A stretch of 64,000 bases of DNA from Oxalobacteraceae bacterium OTU3CAMAD1 (GCA_024123915.1 CP099650.1:4836001-4900000); one strand, 5' to 3'. Shown: positions 1 to 8,403, numbered from the stretch's first letter. Numbers and translations: made by a program. Notes: generated by a model not told the origin, from the sequence alone.

Positions 1-58
1 CGCAACCCTCTACAGCGCTAACCTCGCGAATCAGTTGATCCGTCGTGAAGACAGGCAT
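1..58 (-). CDS. Unidentified gene, 5' end only (runs off the left edge)
   Basis: An ATG at 58 on the minus strand opens a frame that reads MPVFTTDQLIREVSAVEGC and leaves the window. A strong ribosome binding site (GGAGGT) lies 5 nt upstream of the ATG. The start is 45 nt after the stop of the alpha/beta hydrolase gene and on the same strand, so it is probably the next gene of that operon. Nineteen residues are too few to name a family. Confidence 0.6.
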   Translation of the reverse strand, partial: MPVFTTDQLIREVSAVEGC

Positions 59-103
59 TAGTGACCTCCCTCGATAGTGCGTATGCGTGAATGACTGGCC
101 CCA

Positions 104-1147
104 CTACTCCGCCTTCCGCGAGAACCGCTTCGCTTGCCGCGACGGCATCTGCGCGTTCAAAAACGCCACCGTCACATCCACGGTCGGCTGCAACCACGGA
201 TCGAACAGCCAGAACGAATGCGGCGTATCCGGCAGCAGCACCACCTTGCTCGGCACGCGCAGCTGCGTCATCTTCTCAACCATCTCCTCCCGGCCGACCG
301 CGAAGCGCGGCTGCGCGCTGCCGATGAACAGCATCGGCGGCATGCTCGAATTCACATACTGGATCGGCGACGCCTCGCGCCACAACGCCGCCTTCTCCGC
401 ATACCGTCCGCCGAACCAGTACCCGGCCGCCGACACAGGCTTCTTCGGATCGTCCTCGTTCACCCGCGCCGCCTCCGACGTAAAATCGGACAGGCCATCG
501 ATATTCACCACCGCCTGCACCGCGCTGGACACATCGCTGATCGCCGCGCCCGGGTCGAACTGGTTCATATGCCCGGTCACGCCGGCCAGGCTGGCGATCT
601 GCCCGCCGGCCGAACCACCCGCCAGCGCGATCCGCCGGGGATCGAGCCCATACTCGCCCGCGTGCTCGCGCACCCAGCGCACCGCCGCGCGCACATCGTG
701 CACCGCCGCCGGATACATCGCCTCCCCCGCCAGCCGGTAGGTGACGGTGACCGATGCATAGCCATTGCGCGCCAGCCGCAACGCCATCGGCACGAACTCC
801 GAGCGAAAACCGGAACGCCATCCGCCGCCATGGACGAACACCACCACCGGCAAATCCTGCTTGGCGTTCGTCGGCAAATACATATCCAGCTTCAGGCAAT
901 GCGTACCGTATTGAATATAGGTCTGGTCGGCCACCACCCGCACGTCGGCCGGCACCGCCGCGCTGGCGATGCGGATCGCCGGATAATTGGGCGCCAGCTT
1001 CTCGTACGTGTACTGCGCGTCATAGGTGTTGGTGGGGTCCCGCGTCGGCTCCACGCAGTCCTCGGCGGCGTGGACGGGGCCATGCATCAGCAGCGCGGCG
1101 CATGCGGCCGCAAACATTGGAACAACCAAGCGAACGGCCCGCATCAT
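104..1147 (-). CDS. Secreted alpha/beta hydrolase (esterase/lipase-like)
   Basis: Predicted 347-aa exported hydrolase. Residues 1-27 form a signal peptide ending in VHA. The HGGGW oxyanion-hole motif follows at about residue 95, then the nucleophile elbow GGSAGG at about 170. A late PHSFW supplies the likely catalytic histidine. HGGG plus GxSxG is typical of the BD-FAE / hormone-sensitive-lipase-like group. The start is set by an ATGA overlap with the stop of the upstream acyl-CoA dehydrogenase, suggesting translational coupling. The context suggests hydrolysis of an ester or thioester in the same acyl-chain pathway; the substrate is unknown. Confidence 0.85.
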   Translation of the reverse strand: MMRAVRLVVPMFAAACAALLMHGPVHAAEDCVEPTRDPTNTYDAQYTYEKLAPNYPAIRIASAAVPADVRVVADQTYIQYGTHCLKLDMYLPTNAKQDLPVVVFVHGGGWRSGFRSEFVPMALRLARNGYASVTVTYRLAGEAMYPAAVHDVRAAVRWVREHAGEYGLDPRRIALAGGSAGGQIASLAGVTGHMNQFDPGAAISDVSSAVQAVVNIDGLSDFTSEAARVNEDDPKKPVSAAGYWFGGRYAEKAALWREASPIQYVNSSMPPMLFIGSAQPRFAVGREEMVEKMTQLRVPSKVVLLPDTPHSFWLFDPWLQPTVDVTVAFLNAQMPSRQAKRFSRKAE

Positions 1148-2283
1148 GAATGCTGCCCGAAGCCGCGTTGCGCGATAAACCGTTCCAGGTGATGATCGAC
1201 ATCGCCAAGCGTCGCCTCGATCGTCGTCAAACGTTTGAAGTGATGCGCCGCTGGCAGTTCGTCGGTGACGCCCATGCCGCCGTGCAGTTGCACCGACTGC
1301 TGGCCGATGAATTTGGCCGCGTGCCCGATGCGCACCTTGGCCGCCGACACCACGCGGCGCCGCTTCTCGATATCGCCGCAGGACATGCGCGCCGCCGCCA
1401 GCATCGCCATCGAACGCGCCTGCTCCAGGTGGATGTACATGTCGGCCATGCGGTGCTGCACCGCCTGGAAGCTGCCGATCGGGGTGCCGAACTGCTTGCG
1501 CGTCTTCATATACTCCAAGGTGGCGGCGAACAGCGCGTCCATCACGCCCAGCGCCTCGGCGCACAGCAAGGTGGTGCCGTAGTCGGCCGCCTCGTCGAGC
1601 ATTTCGCAACCGCCGCCCAATTTGCTTAGCAGCGCCGATGCCGGCACCGACACATGGCTGAATTGGACCGTGGCCGCTCGCAGGCCGTCGATGGTGCGGT
1701 AGTCGCGCACCGTCACGCCGGGCGTGTCGGCCCGCACCACGAACAGGCTGATGCCGTTGGCGTCGCGCTGGGCGCCGGCGCTGCGGGCAGAGACGATCAA
1801 GGCGTCCGCCTGGCCGCCGTGGAGCACCACCGTCTTGGTGCCGTCGATGCGATAACCTTCGCCGTTGATGCCGGCGATGGTCTTGATGTCGGCCAGGTCG
1901 TGGCGCGATTGTTTTTCACCCAGCGCGCAGGCCAGTTTCAGTTCGCCCTTGGCGACATCCTCCAGCAGGCGATGCTGGTTGCCTGCCAGCGCCAGGAAGC
2001 GCGCGCCCCACACGGTGGAAAAGTACGGCTCGACCACCAGGCCGCGCCCGAGCTCCTGCATCACCACCAGCATGTCGACGGCATTGCCATCGAAGCCGCC
2101 CTGCGCCTCCGGCACGGGCAAGGCCAGCATGCCCAATTCGGTCAGCGTGTTCCAGGCGACGTCCGAGACGCCCGTCGCCGAGTGCACGATGCGCTTGCGC
2201 ACATCGAAACCGTAATCCTTGTCGATCCAGCGACGCAGGGCATCGGCGAACTGCAACTGCTCTTCTTTAAAATTGAAATCCAT
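1144..2283 (-). CDS. Acyl-CoA dehydrogenase (small-subunit type)
   Basis: 379-aa flavoprotein of the acyl-CoA dehydrogenase family, starting MDFNFKEEQLQFADALRRW. It has the helical N-terminal domain, a central beta domain and a C-terminal helical domain containing RKQFGTPIGSFQAVQHRMADM, a family signature. It introduces an alpha-beta double bond into an acyl-CoA with FAD as cofactor. It lies 9 nt downstream of a second acyl-CoA dehydrogenase. The pairing resembles the two-subunit PimC/PimD dehydrogenases of dicarboxylic acid or aromatic ring-product degradation, but the exact substrate cannot be told from sequence. Confidence 0.88.
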   Translation of the reverse strand: MDFNFKEEQLQFADALRRWIDKDYGFDVRKRIVHSATGVSDVAWNTLTELGMLALPVPEAQGGFDGNAVDMLVVMQELGRGLVVEPYFSTVWGARFLALAGNQHRLLEDVAKGELKLACALGEKQSRHDLADIKTIAGINGEGYRIDGTKTVVLHGGQADALIVSARSAGAQRDANGISLFVVRADTPGVTVRDYRTIDGLRAATVQFSHVSVPASALLSKLGGGCEMLDEAADYGTTLLCAEALGVMDALFAATLEYMKTRKQFGTPIGSFQAVQHRMADMYIHLEQARSMAMLAAARMSCGDIEKRRRVVSAAKVRIGHAAKFIGQQSVQLHGGMGVTDELPAAHHFKRLTTIEATLGDVDHHLERFIAQRGFGQHS

Positions 2284-2292
2284 GCCGTTCCC

Positions 2293-3483
2293 TCACAGTC
2301 CCAGGATCATCTGGGTGATGATGTTCTTCTGTATCTCGTTGCTGCCGCCGTAGATCGACGTCTTGCGGAAATTGAAGTAGTAGGCCGCCAGCGGCGCTGC
2401 GGCGTCGTCGCCGGTGACTGCATGGTCGGACCGGCCCTCCAGGTAATCGGTGTCGAAGGCGAAGGCGTCCGGCCCCAGCGCTTCGACCATCAACTCGGTC
2501 AGCATCTGCTGAATTTCGGTGCCGCGCACCTTCAGCAGCGACGCCTCCGGCCCCGGCGTGTGCGATTCGCGCGTGATCACGCGCAGCACCGTCGTCTCCA
2601 GCGCCATCAACTCGATCTCCAGGTTTGCCACTTTGGCGGCGAACACCGGGTCCTGCAGCAGCGGCTTGCCGTGCTTGAAGTGCTCGGACGCGATCTTTTT
2701 CAGGAACAGCAGCTCGCGCTTGGAGCGGCCGACGGCGGCGATGCCGGTGCGCTCGTGGCCCAGCAGATATTTGGCGTAGGTCCAGCCCTTGTTTTCCTGG
2801 CCGATCAGGTTTTGCACCGGCACCTTGACGTTGTCGAAGAAGACTTCGTTCACCTCGTGGTCCTCGTCGAGCATGATGATCGGGCGCACGGTGATGCCCG
2901 GCGAGTCCATGTCGATCAGCAGGAAGGAGATGCCCTCCTGCTTGCGCACCGTGCTGTCGGTACGCACCAGGCAGAAGATCATGTCGGCGTGCTGCGCCAG
3001 GGTGGTCCAGGTTTTCTGGCCGTTGACGATGTAGTGGTCGCCCACGCGCTCGGCGGTGGTCTTGAGCGACGCCAGGTCGGAGCCGGAGCCGGGTTCGGAG
3101 TAACCCTGGCACCACCAGTCCTCGCAATTGAGGATGCGCGGCAGGTAGTAGGCTTTTTGCGCGTCGTTACCGAAGGCCATGATGACCGGCGCCACCATGT
3201 TGACGCCGAACGGCAGGATCGGCGGCGTGCCGGCGCGGCCGCACTCCTCTTCCCAGATGTGGCGCTGCGTCTGCGTCCAGCCGGGGCCGCCGTATTCGAC
3301 CGGCCACGACGGCGCGGCCCAGCCCTGGTTGGCGACGATCTGGTGCCAGCGCACGTAATCGCGGCGTCCCAGGCGGAGATGGTTGCGCACCTTCTTTTGC
3401 AAGTCGGCCGGGAGGTTGGCGTCGAGGAAAGCCCGCACCATGTCGCGGAAAGCCAAGTCCGCCGCCGTGTAATTCAAATCCAT
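2293..3483 (-). CDS. Acyl-CoA dehydrogenase (large-subunit type)
   Basis: 396-aa acyl-CoA dehydrogenase. I chose the start MDLNYTAADLAFRDM because GGAGAC lies just upstream; an in-frame ATG 11 codons earlier lacks a binding site. Visible family motifs are GYSEPGSGSDLASLKT (FAD and substrate-binding loop), NGQKTWTT, and a C-terminal GGSNEIQKNIITQ where the flavin is contacted. It is the first gene of a leftward operon with the second dehydrogenase and the hydrolase. The N-terminus resembles PimC-type large subunits, so a heteromeric enzyme with the next gene is likely. Confidence 0.88.
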   Translation of the reverse strand: MDLNYTAADLAFRDMVRAFLDANLPADLQKKVRNHLRLGRRDYVRWHQIVANQGWAAPSWPVEYGGPGWTQTQRHIWEEECGRAGTPPILPFGVNMVAPVIMAFGNDAQKAYYLPRILNCEDWWCQGYSEPGSGSDLASLKTTAERVGDHYIVNGQKTWTTLAQHADMIFCLVRTDSTVRKQEGISFLLIDMDSPGITVRPIIMLDEDHEVNEVFFDNVKVPVQNLIGQENKGWTYAKYLLGHERTGIAAVGRSKRELLFLKKIASEHFKHGKPLLQDPVFAAKVANLEIELMALETTVLRVITRESHTPGPEASLLKVRGTEIQQMLTELMVEALGPDAFAFDTDYLEGRSDHAVTGDDAAAPLAAYYFNFRKTSIYGGSNEIQKNIITQMILGL

Positions 3484-3594
3484 GCTGTCTCCATGTGGTT
3501 CGCCGCTGAAAAGCACGACCGTTCAAATAATTCTACCCCAATATGCAACGCACACGCGTGCATTTACATAGGGCGACAGAATCGGCGGCTTTGT

Positions 3595-4047
3595 TCACTT
3601 TACCGTGATTTTCTTCACCTGGGTGTGGGCGGGCTTTAACACATGCCCGGCGTGATCGTGCGGCAGCATCGGCGCGACCGCCTTGCCGCTGGCTTTTTCG
3701 ACCAGTAGCGAGTGCGGCTCGCCGCTGGCGAACAGATGGCGCTCGCCCCACTGGCGCAGCGCCACCACCACCGGGAACAGGCTTTCCCCCTTGGGCGTGA
3801 GCACGTATTGCTGATACGACGTGCCGTCCGAAGCTGGCTCTACCGTCAGCACACCCTGCTCCACCAGCGCGCTCAGGCGGTCGGACAGGATGTTCTTCGC
3901 CACGCCGAGATTGCGCTGGAAATCGCTGAAGCGGCTGATGCCGTCGAAGGCGTCGCGCACGATCAGCATCGACCAGCGGTCGCCGACCAGGTCGAGCGAG
4001 CGGGCCACCGGACAGGCGTCATCCTGCATCGACTTACGTTTTGCCAT
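3595..4047 (-). CDS. HxlR-family winged-helix transcriptional regulator
   Basis: About 150 aa. The N-terminal CPVARSLDLVGDRWSMLIVRDAF is the HxlR signature: a cysteine, then a helix leading into the winged helix. The body (FSDFQRNLGVAKNILSDRLSALVEQGVL) is the helix-turn-helix with wing. I prefer the ATG at 4047 (MAKRK) because AGGA lies 7 nt upstream; an ATG at 4053 is also in frame. It is divergent from an MFS transporter across about 90 nt that carries inverted repeats, so it probably controls that exporter and itself. HxlR proteins often sense electrophiles or drugs through the conserved cysteine. Confidence 0.88.
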   Translation of the reverse strand: MAKRKSMQDDACPVARSLDLVGDRWSMLIVRDAFDGISRFSDFQRNLGVAKNILSDRLSALVEQGVLTVEPASDGTSYQQYVLTPKGESLFPVVVALRQWGERHLFASGEPHSLLVEKASGKAVAPMLPHDHAGHVLKPAHTQVKKITVK

Positions 4048-4067
4048 GGGCATGTCCTCGAAATCAT

Positions 4068-4126
4068 TGGTTGCATTTTAAAACTAGAATGACTAGACTT
4101 CAACTGGTTTTGATTTGCAACCAGTT
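4068..4126. promoter_or_regulatory. Probable HxlR operator between regulator and MFS genes
   Basis: Two nested dyads are visible. AACTGGTT at 4102-4109 is perfectly inverted as AACCAGTT at 4119-4126 (9-nt spacer). TGGTTGCA at 4068-4075 is inverted as TGCAACCA at 4116-4123. A third short dyad, CTAG-N5-CTAG, lies between them. The sites flank the starts of both divergent genes, which suits an autoregulated repressor. Function is inferred from position. Confidence 0.5.
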
Positions 4127-4137
4127 TCGAGGTCATC

Positions 4138-5394
4138 ATGCATTCCCATTCGATATCCGGCGCCATGTCCCGTCCTTTGGTCACCTTGTTCGCGTGCGCA
4201 AGCGGGCTCAGCGTCGCCAACGTCTACTACGCCCAGCCGCTGCTCGACGCGCTGGCCGCCGATTTCGCCATAGGCCGGGCCGCCATCGGCGGGGTCATCA
4301 CCGTCACGCAGGTCGGCAGCGTGCTCGCCCTGCTGTTGCTGGTGCCGCTGGGCGACCTGCTGCCGCGACGGCGTCTGATGCTGGCGCAATTGCTGGCGTT
4401 GACGGCCGCCCTCGCCGGTGTCAGCCTGGCGTCGAACGCCGCCGCGCTGATGATGGGCATGCTGGCGGTCGGCATGCTGGGCACCGCGATGACGCAAGGC
4501 CTGATCGCCTACGCCGCCAGCGCCTCGGCCGAGTCGGAGCGCGGCCGCGTGGTCGGCGCCGCGCAAGGCGGGGTGGTGGCCGGCCTGCTGCTGGCGCGCG
4601 CGCTGGCCGGACTGATCGCCGACATCGCCGGCTGGCGCGCCGTCTACGCCAGTTCGGCGCTGGCCATGATCGCGATGGCGGCGCTGTTGTGGCGCACGCT
4701 ACCCGTGCTGCCCGCGACGGTGCGGCCCCTGCCCTACCCTGAGTTGATCGCCTCGATGATCACGCTGCTGCGGAGCGACCGCGTGCTGCGGGTGCGCGGC
4801 ACGATCGCCATGCTGATGTTCGCGGCGTTCGGCATCCTGTGGAGCGCGTTGGTGCTACCGCTCAGCGCGCCGCCGTACAACTATTCGCATACGGCCATCG
4901 GGGCCTTCGGGCTGGTGGGTCTGGCCGGCACACTGGCGGCTTCGCGCGCGGGACGGTGGGCGGATCGCGGCTGGGCGCAAAAGACCAGCGCCGGCGGCTT
5001 ACTGTTGTTATTGCTGTCGTGGTTGCCGCTCGGTCTGTTCGGCGTAAGCAGCGGGACGCTAGCCATGGCGGCGCTGATCGTCGGCATCCTGGCGCTGGAC
5101 CTCGGCGTGCAGGCGCTACAGGTAACAAATCAGAGCATGATTTTCCGTGCCAGTTCGGAAGCCCACAGCCGGCTGGTGGGCTGCTACATGCTGTTCTACG
5201 CGGTGGGCAGCGGCAGCGGCGCGATCTCCGCGACATCGATGTACGAGGTGGCCGGCTGGACCGGTGTGTGTGTACTGGGTGGCGCCGTCAGCGCGGCGGC
5301 GCTGCTGTTCTGGGCCGCTACATTGCGCAAACCGCAGTGCAAACCGCCGAGTCCCAAACTGCGGGGTCAGGTCCGACATTCGGACACGAACTGA
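4138..5394 (+). CDS. MFS transporter (YnfM-like efflux type)
   Basis: 418-aa inner-membrane protein with about 12 hydrophobic segments. LGDLLPRRRLM between helices 2 and 3 is the MFS loop motif. The start ATG has GAGG 6 nt upstream. Divergence from an HxlR regulator suggests inducible export of a small molecule. Oddity: the last dozen codons, about RGQVRHSDTN, are encoded by the left arm of a palindromic repeat (5363-5439) that also overlaps the stop codon, so the tail is probably recently acquired and not conserved. Confidence 0.86.
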   Translation: MHSHSISGAMSRPLVTLFACASGLSVANVYYAQPLLDALAADFAIGRAAIGGVITVTQVGSVLALLLLVPLGDLLPRRRLMLAQLLALTAALAGVSLASNAAALMMGMLAVGMLGTAMTQGLIAYAASASAESERGRVVGAAQGGVVAGLLLARALAGLIADIAGWRAVYASSALAMIAMAALLWRTLPVLPATVRPLPYPELIASMITLLRSDRVLRVRGTIAMLMFAAFGILWSALVLPLSAPPYNYSHTAIGAFGLVGLAGTLAASRAGRWADRGWAQKTSAGGLLLLLLSWLPLGLFGVSSGTLAMAALIVGILALDLGVQALQVTNQSMIFRASSEAHSRLVGCYMLFYAVGSGSGAISATSMYEVAGWTGVCVLGGAVSAAALLFWAATLRKPQCKPPSPKLRGQVRHSDTN

Positions 5395-5439
5395 ACGACA
5401 TACCTGCTGTGCTCGTGTCTGAATGTCGTACCTGACCCC
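5363..5439. repeat. Palindromic element at convergent junction (GGGGTCAGG family)
   Basis: The 27-nt left arm at 5363-5389 starts GGGGTCAGGTCCGACATTC. It pairs with the right arm at 5413-5439 with 25 of 27 positions matching; the loop is 23 nt. A GGGGTTTTATTT run follows the right arm. The element lies where the MFS gene (+) and the GH16 gene (-) converge and contains the MFS stop. A degraded single arm of the same family occurs at 22640-22666. It likely acts as a bidirectional terminator. Confidence 0.8.
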
Positions 5440-5450
5440 CGGGGTTTTAT

Positions 5451-7274
5451 TTACTTCATCGTGTACGTTTGGGGCGCTGTGTCGACCGCGTAGTTGTTGG
5501 CGGTGTCCCAGTACGTGAAGCTGTAGCGGACCACGTCGCCGATCTTCAGGCCGCTGGCCGTGTAGCTGTTGACACCACCACTTTGCGCCATGCGCACATT
5601 CATCTGGCCGCCGCCGTTGACGGTGTAGTGCACGTCCGCCCAGGCCGTGGAGTTCCACGCGAACTTCAACATCGTGGCGCTGGTCTGGCTGACGGCCGGC
5701 GTTGGCGTTGGCGTCGGTGTCGGCGTTGGCGTCGGCGTTGGTGTCGGGGTCGGCGTTGGTGTCGGAGTTGGTGTCGGCGTAGGCGTTGGCGTCGGGGTTG
5801 GCACGCCGGTATCCCAGATGATGTCGTCGATCGCCATCTGGAAGGCGGCCGTCGGCAAGGCTGTGGCATCGCTGGCGATCTGGAACACGTCCGCGACCGA
5901 TTGCAGCGCGACCAGCGGGCCGGCCAGGTCGGCCACCGGGATGGTGGCGGTGCCCCAGTCGCCATTGCGCACCAGGCCGTACGTGGTGGCGTTGGCCGGG
6001 AACTTGACCGAGTGCTGGTTGGTGTAGGTGTCGCCGATGCCGATCGTGAAGGCGACATTGGCCGGGATCTTGATCTTCAGCTTGACGGTGCCGTTACGGA
6101 AGTTGCTCAGGTCGCGGACGGCGGGCGATTGCACGCTGCCGCCGAACCATTGCCCCGGCGTGTTGTAACTCCACGACATCGAGTTGCTGCCCTCATACGG
6201 CGGCAAGTTGCCGGCCGAGACCGAGGCGTTGTTCCACACGAAAATGTCGGACGTGGTGCCGGCCACCAGCTTGTTGTTGACCACGGTGTTGTCGGTGAAC
6301 ACGCCGAACTTGCCCACTTCCGGCACCGTCTGGTTGCCGAGCTTGACGGTGCCCTTGCCGTCGAGCTGGTAGACGCGCACGTAGTCGACGTACATGGTGC
6401 CCGGCAGCGGCGCGGTCACCTGGGCCGGCGTGGCGGCGTCGGTGAAGTTGCCGCCGACCGCCAGGTTGAACAGCAGGTAGAACGGCGCCTGCAGCGCGGT
6501 CGAGTTGACCGGCAGCGGGCCGCTGTACATATCGTGTTCGACACCGTTGTCGACCACCGTGAAACGCATCTGCGACTCGGTCCAGTAGAAGCGGTAGACG
6601 ACGAAGCGATTCGCCAGCGATTGGCCCGGCACGTACCAGCTCTTGGTCTGCCACGCGGTCGAGGCGGCGCAACTTTCGTTGCCCGGCACGCAGGCGGCCT
6701 GCTGCCAGGTGATCACGTTGGAGGCGGTGAAGTTGTCGATGCCCGGCGTCGGCGAGGCGCCGGCGCGGCTGCTGGCCTTGTGGCCCATTTCCATGATGTC
6801 GATCTCGCCCTTGCGCGGCCACACCTGCGGGCTGGTGCCCAGCATCCACGCGGCCGGCCACAGGCCGATGCCCAGCGGCGGCGTGGCGATGCGCGTTTCG
6901 ATCATGCCGTACTGCACCTGCACCTTGTTGGCCGAGTCGATTTTGCCGGAGGTGAAGACGTTGCTGCCAACGGTCTGATTCTGCGCCTTGATCGCCAGCG
7001 CCCGCGTGGCGGACTCGAACGGCACGTTGACGATGGAGAGATTGTTGGGGCTGTAGTACTCCAGCTCCTGGTTGCCGTAGCCGCACAAGCCGATCTGGCA
7101 GCCGTTGCCGTCGTAGGTGTTCCACAGGCTCGTGTTCAGCGTCGGGCCGTTGAATTCCTCGGACCACAACAAGGTGCCGATGACGGGACTGGTAACACTG
7201 GCCGACACCGGCGCGCCGTACGCCAGCACGATGCTGGTGGCGACGGCGGACAGAACGAATTTCGGTTTATTCAC
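5451..7274 (-). CDS. Secreted GH16 beta-glucanase with PT linker and C-terminal carbohydrate-binding domain
   Basis: 607 aa, GTG start with GGAG 5 nt upstream. Residues 1-25 are a signal peptide ending VSA. The GH16 catalytic domain runs to about residue 310 and carries EIDIME at 157-162 (nucleophile E157, acid/base E162). A second beta-sandwich-like region spans about 315-490. About 18 Pro-Thr repeats (DNA near 5698-5806) then form a flexible linker to a C-terminal domain of about 80 aa that resembles CBM56 beta-1,3-glucan binders. The enzyme probably cleaves laminarin-like beta-1,3-glucans outside the cell. Upstream control is a sigma70 promoter with a LacI-family operator. Confidence 0.88.
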   Translation of the reverse strand: MNKPKFVLSAVATSIVLAYGAPVSASVTSPVIGTLLWSEEFNGPTLNTSLWNTYDGNGCQIGLCGYGNQELEYYSPNNLSIVNVPFESATRALAIKAQNQTVGSNVFTSGKIDSANKVQVQYGMIETRIATPPLGIGLWPAAWMLGTSPQVWPRKGEIDIMEMGHKASSRAGASPTPGIDNFTASNVITWQQAACVPGNESCAASTAWQTKSWYVPGQSLANRFVVYRFYWTESQMRFTVVDNGVEHDMYSGPLPVNSTALQAPFYLLFNLAVGGNFTDAATPAQVTAPLPGTMYVDYVRVYQLDGKGTVKLGNQTVPEVGKFGVFTDNTVVNNKLVAGTTSDIFVWNNASVSAGNLPPYEGSNSMSWSYNTPGQWFGGSVQSPAVRDLSNFRNGTVKLKIKIPANVAFTIGIGDTYTNQHSVKFPANATTYGLVRNGDWGTATIPVADLAGPLVALQSVADVFQIASDATALPTAAFQMAIDDIIWDTGVPTPTPTPTPTPTPTPTPTPTPTPTPTPTPTPTPTPAVSQTSATMLKFAWNSTAWADVHYTVNGGGQMNVRMAQSGGVNSYTASGLKIGDVVRYSFTYWDTANNYAVDTAPQTYTMK

Positions 7275-7505
7275 AATGACTCCTCGTATCGATACTTCCT
7301 CAAATTCGAACCGGACGACGATCCGGCCCGCTCCATGCCGACACGGTCGGTGTCGGCGCTTGCGTTGCGGCGAGAGGGAAAGGACGCTGCGTCGCGCTCA
7401 AAAAAAAACGGACGCACGGGCGCCTTCGCTACGAGGCGTTTTGCTAGTCACTACAGTCCCCTTGCCGGTCCGGATCACTGTCCGGACACTATTTCTGGAT
7501 AGATT

Positions 7506-7560
7506 TGGAAACGATTCCAATTCCTGCGGAAAATATATTCCGATAAACATTTTTTGTCAA
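7506..7560 (-). promoter_or_regulatory. Sigma70 promoter with LacI-type operator for the GH16 gene
   Basis: Reading the minus strand, TTGACA (7560-7555), a 17-nt spacer and TATATT (7537-7532) form a near-consensus promoter. Just downstream, at 7506-7519, TGGAAACGATTCCA is a dyad with TGGAA/TTCCA arms and a central CG, as in LacI/GalR-family operators. It would cover the transcription start and block initiation. A leader of about 250 nt with a 7-bp hairpin (7468-7487) lies between this and the GTG. No LacI gene is in the window. The rest of 7275-7663 shows nothing else clear. Confidence 0.72.
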
Positions 7561-7663
7561 CGCCAATGCGCAAACGTGCGCCGGATGACACGCGTCAAAC
7601 GCGCGGCGGCGGCGCGCCCTTATGCTGGCGGCTGAGATCAATCTGACAAGAGCGGAGAATGTG

Positions 7664-8089
7664 ATGTCCGATTTCCACCGGTATTTCAAGGAGAACATGG
7701 AAGCCCTCGGGCTGCCGGCGCCGGACAGTCTGTTCGGCACGCTGCAGAGCAGCCTGACCACGGTCACGGTGCTGTTGGCGAGCATCGACAAGTTCGGCAA
7801 GACGGTCACCGTGGCCGAGCTCATCGCGGCTGGCACGCGGCTGGAAAAGCTGGGGATGATCGGCACGCTGTCGGCCGCGTTTTACGCCGGCGCGTGCATC
7901 GGCAGTTTGGCCGTGGCCACGGGACGCACGCTGTCGGACGGCGCCACCGTTGCCGACGTTTTGCTCTATGCGCGTACGCACCATCTACATCGTCCGTGGC
8001 TGGCGGCCGAACTTTATCGCGCACCTGGGATCTACCGACCGAAGGTGGCCGGCAAAGCCACGCACAAGTACGCGGCCATTCAGAGGTGA
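7664..8089 (+). CDS. Hypothetical protein, 141 aa
   Basis: I do not recognise a family. The start MSDFHRYFKENMEALG is chosen over an in-frame ATG 14 codons upstream because GGAG precedes it. The first 50 residues look amphipathic-helical; a glycine- and alanine-rich hydrophobic stretch (about 64-88, GMIGTLSAAFYAGACIGSLA) could be one membrane segment or a buried hairpin. The C-terminus is basic. It is followed after 8 nt by a small membrane-protein gene on the same strand, suggesting a two-gene operon. Confidence 0.7.
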   Translation: MSDFHRYFKENMEALGLPAPDSLFGTLQSSLTTVTVLLASIDKFGKTVTVAELIAAGTRLEKLGMIGTLSAAFYAGACIGSLAVATGRTLSDGATVADVLLYARTHHLHRPWLAAELYRAPGIYRPKVAGKATHKYAAIQR

Positions 8090-8097
8090 GCGATATC

Positions 8098-8268
8098 ATG
8101 AGAGACGATCTGATACTGATATTGACCGCGCTGGTGTGCGCCGGCTTCGCGTGGGCGTTCTGGCATTATCTGGGCGAGCAGGCGCTGGGCGCATTGACAG
8201 TGATCGCGCTGATCGCGCTGGCGGCCGACAACTATCGCCTGCGGCGTCGCCTGCGCGGCAAACCCTGA
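8098..8268 (+). CDS. Small two-helix membrane protein, 56 aa
   Basis: It starts at MRDDLILILTALVCAGFAW with GAGGTG 8 nt upstream and ends RLRRRLRGKP. Two hydrophobic stretches (about residues 4-20 and 27-43) are separated by a short polar loop. The arginine-rich tail would place the C-terminus in the cytoplasm by the positive-inside rule. It is probably translated with the preceding 141-aa gene. Function unknown. Confidence 0.6.
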   Translation: MRDDLILILTALVCAGFAWAFWHYLGEQALGALTVIALIALAADNYRLRRRLRGKP

Positions 8269-8278
8269 TGCGGGACCA

Positions 8279-8388
8279 CTAAAACACGTAGGGCGGATTA
8301 GCGAAGCGTAATCGGCCATGCATGCGCCGCCGATAACGCATGCATGGCCGATTACGGCGTTCCGCCTAATCCGCCCTACGTGTTTTAG
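8279..8388. repeat. Dispersed palindromic element, copy 1 (ACACGTAGGGCGGATTAG family)
   Basis: 110-bp imperfect palindrome beginning CTAAAACACGTAGGGCGG and ending in its complement CCGCCCTACGTGTTTTAG. An inner second stem contains GTAATCGGCCATGCATGCG and its complement. It lies exactly between the convergent small membrane-protein gene and the NHL/M23 gene. The A-run before and T-run after the stem would allow bidirectional termination. Related copies are at 28587-28758 and 59864-59978. Confidence 0.88.
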
Positions 8389-8403
8389 AATTTATCAGCG
8401 TCG

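Noticed and set aside
1654..3639. 661-codon open frame on the plus strand
   Set aside because: It is antisense to two clear acyl-CoA dehydrogenase genes; its translation is low-complexity and His/Arg/Val-rich, as expected for a shadow frame at high GC.
5698..5806. Short tandem DNA repeat, possibly CRISPR or microsatellite
   Set aside because: It is the coding sequence of a Pro-Thr linker in the GH16 enzyme; the units are about 6 nt with no spacers.
5469..7502. 677-codon plus-strand frame over the GH16 gene
   Set aside because: Arg/Val-rich shadow of a gene with signal peptide, catalytic motif and promoter on the other strand.
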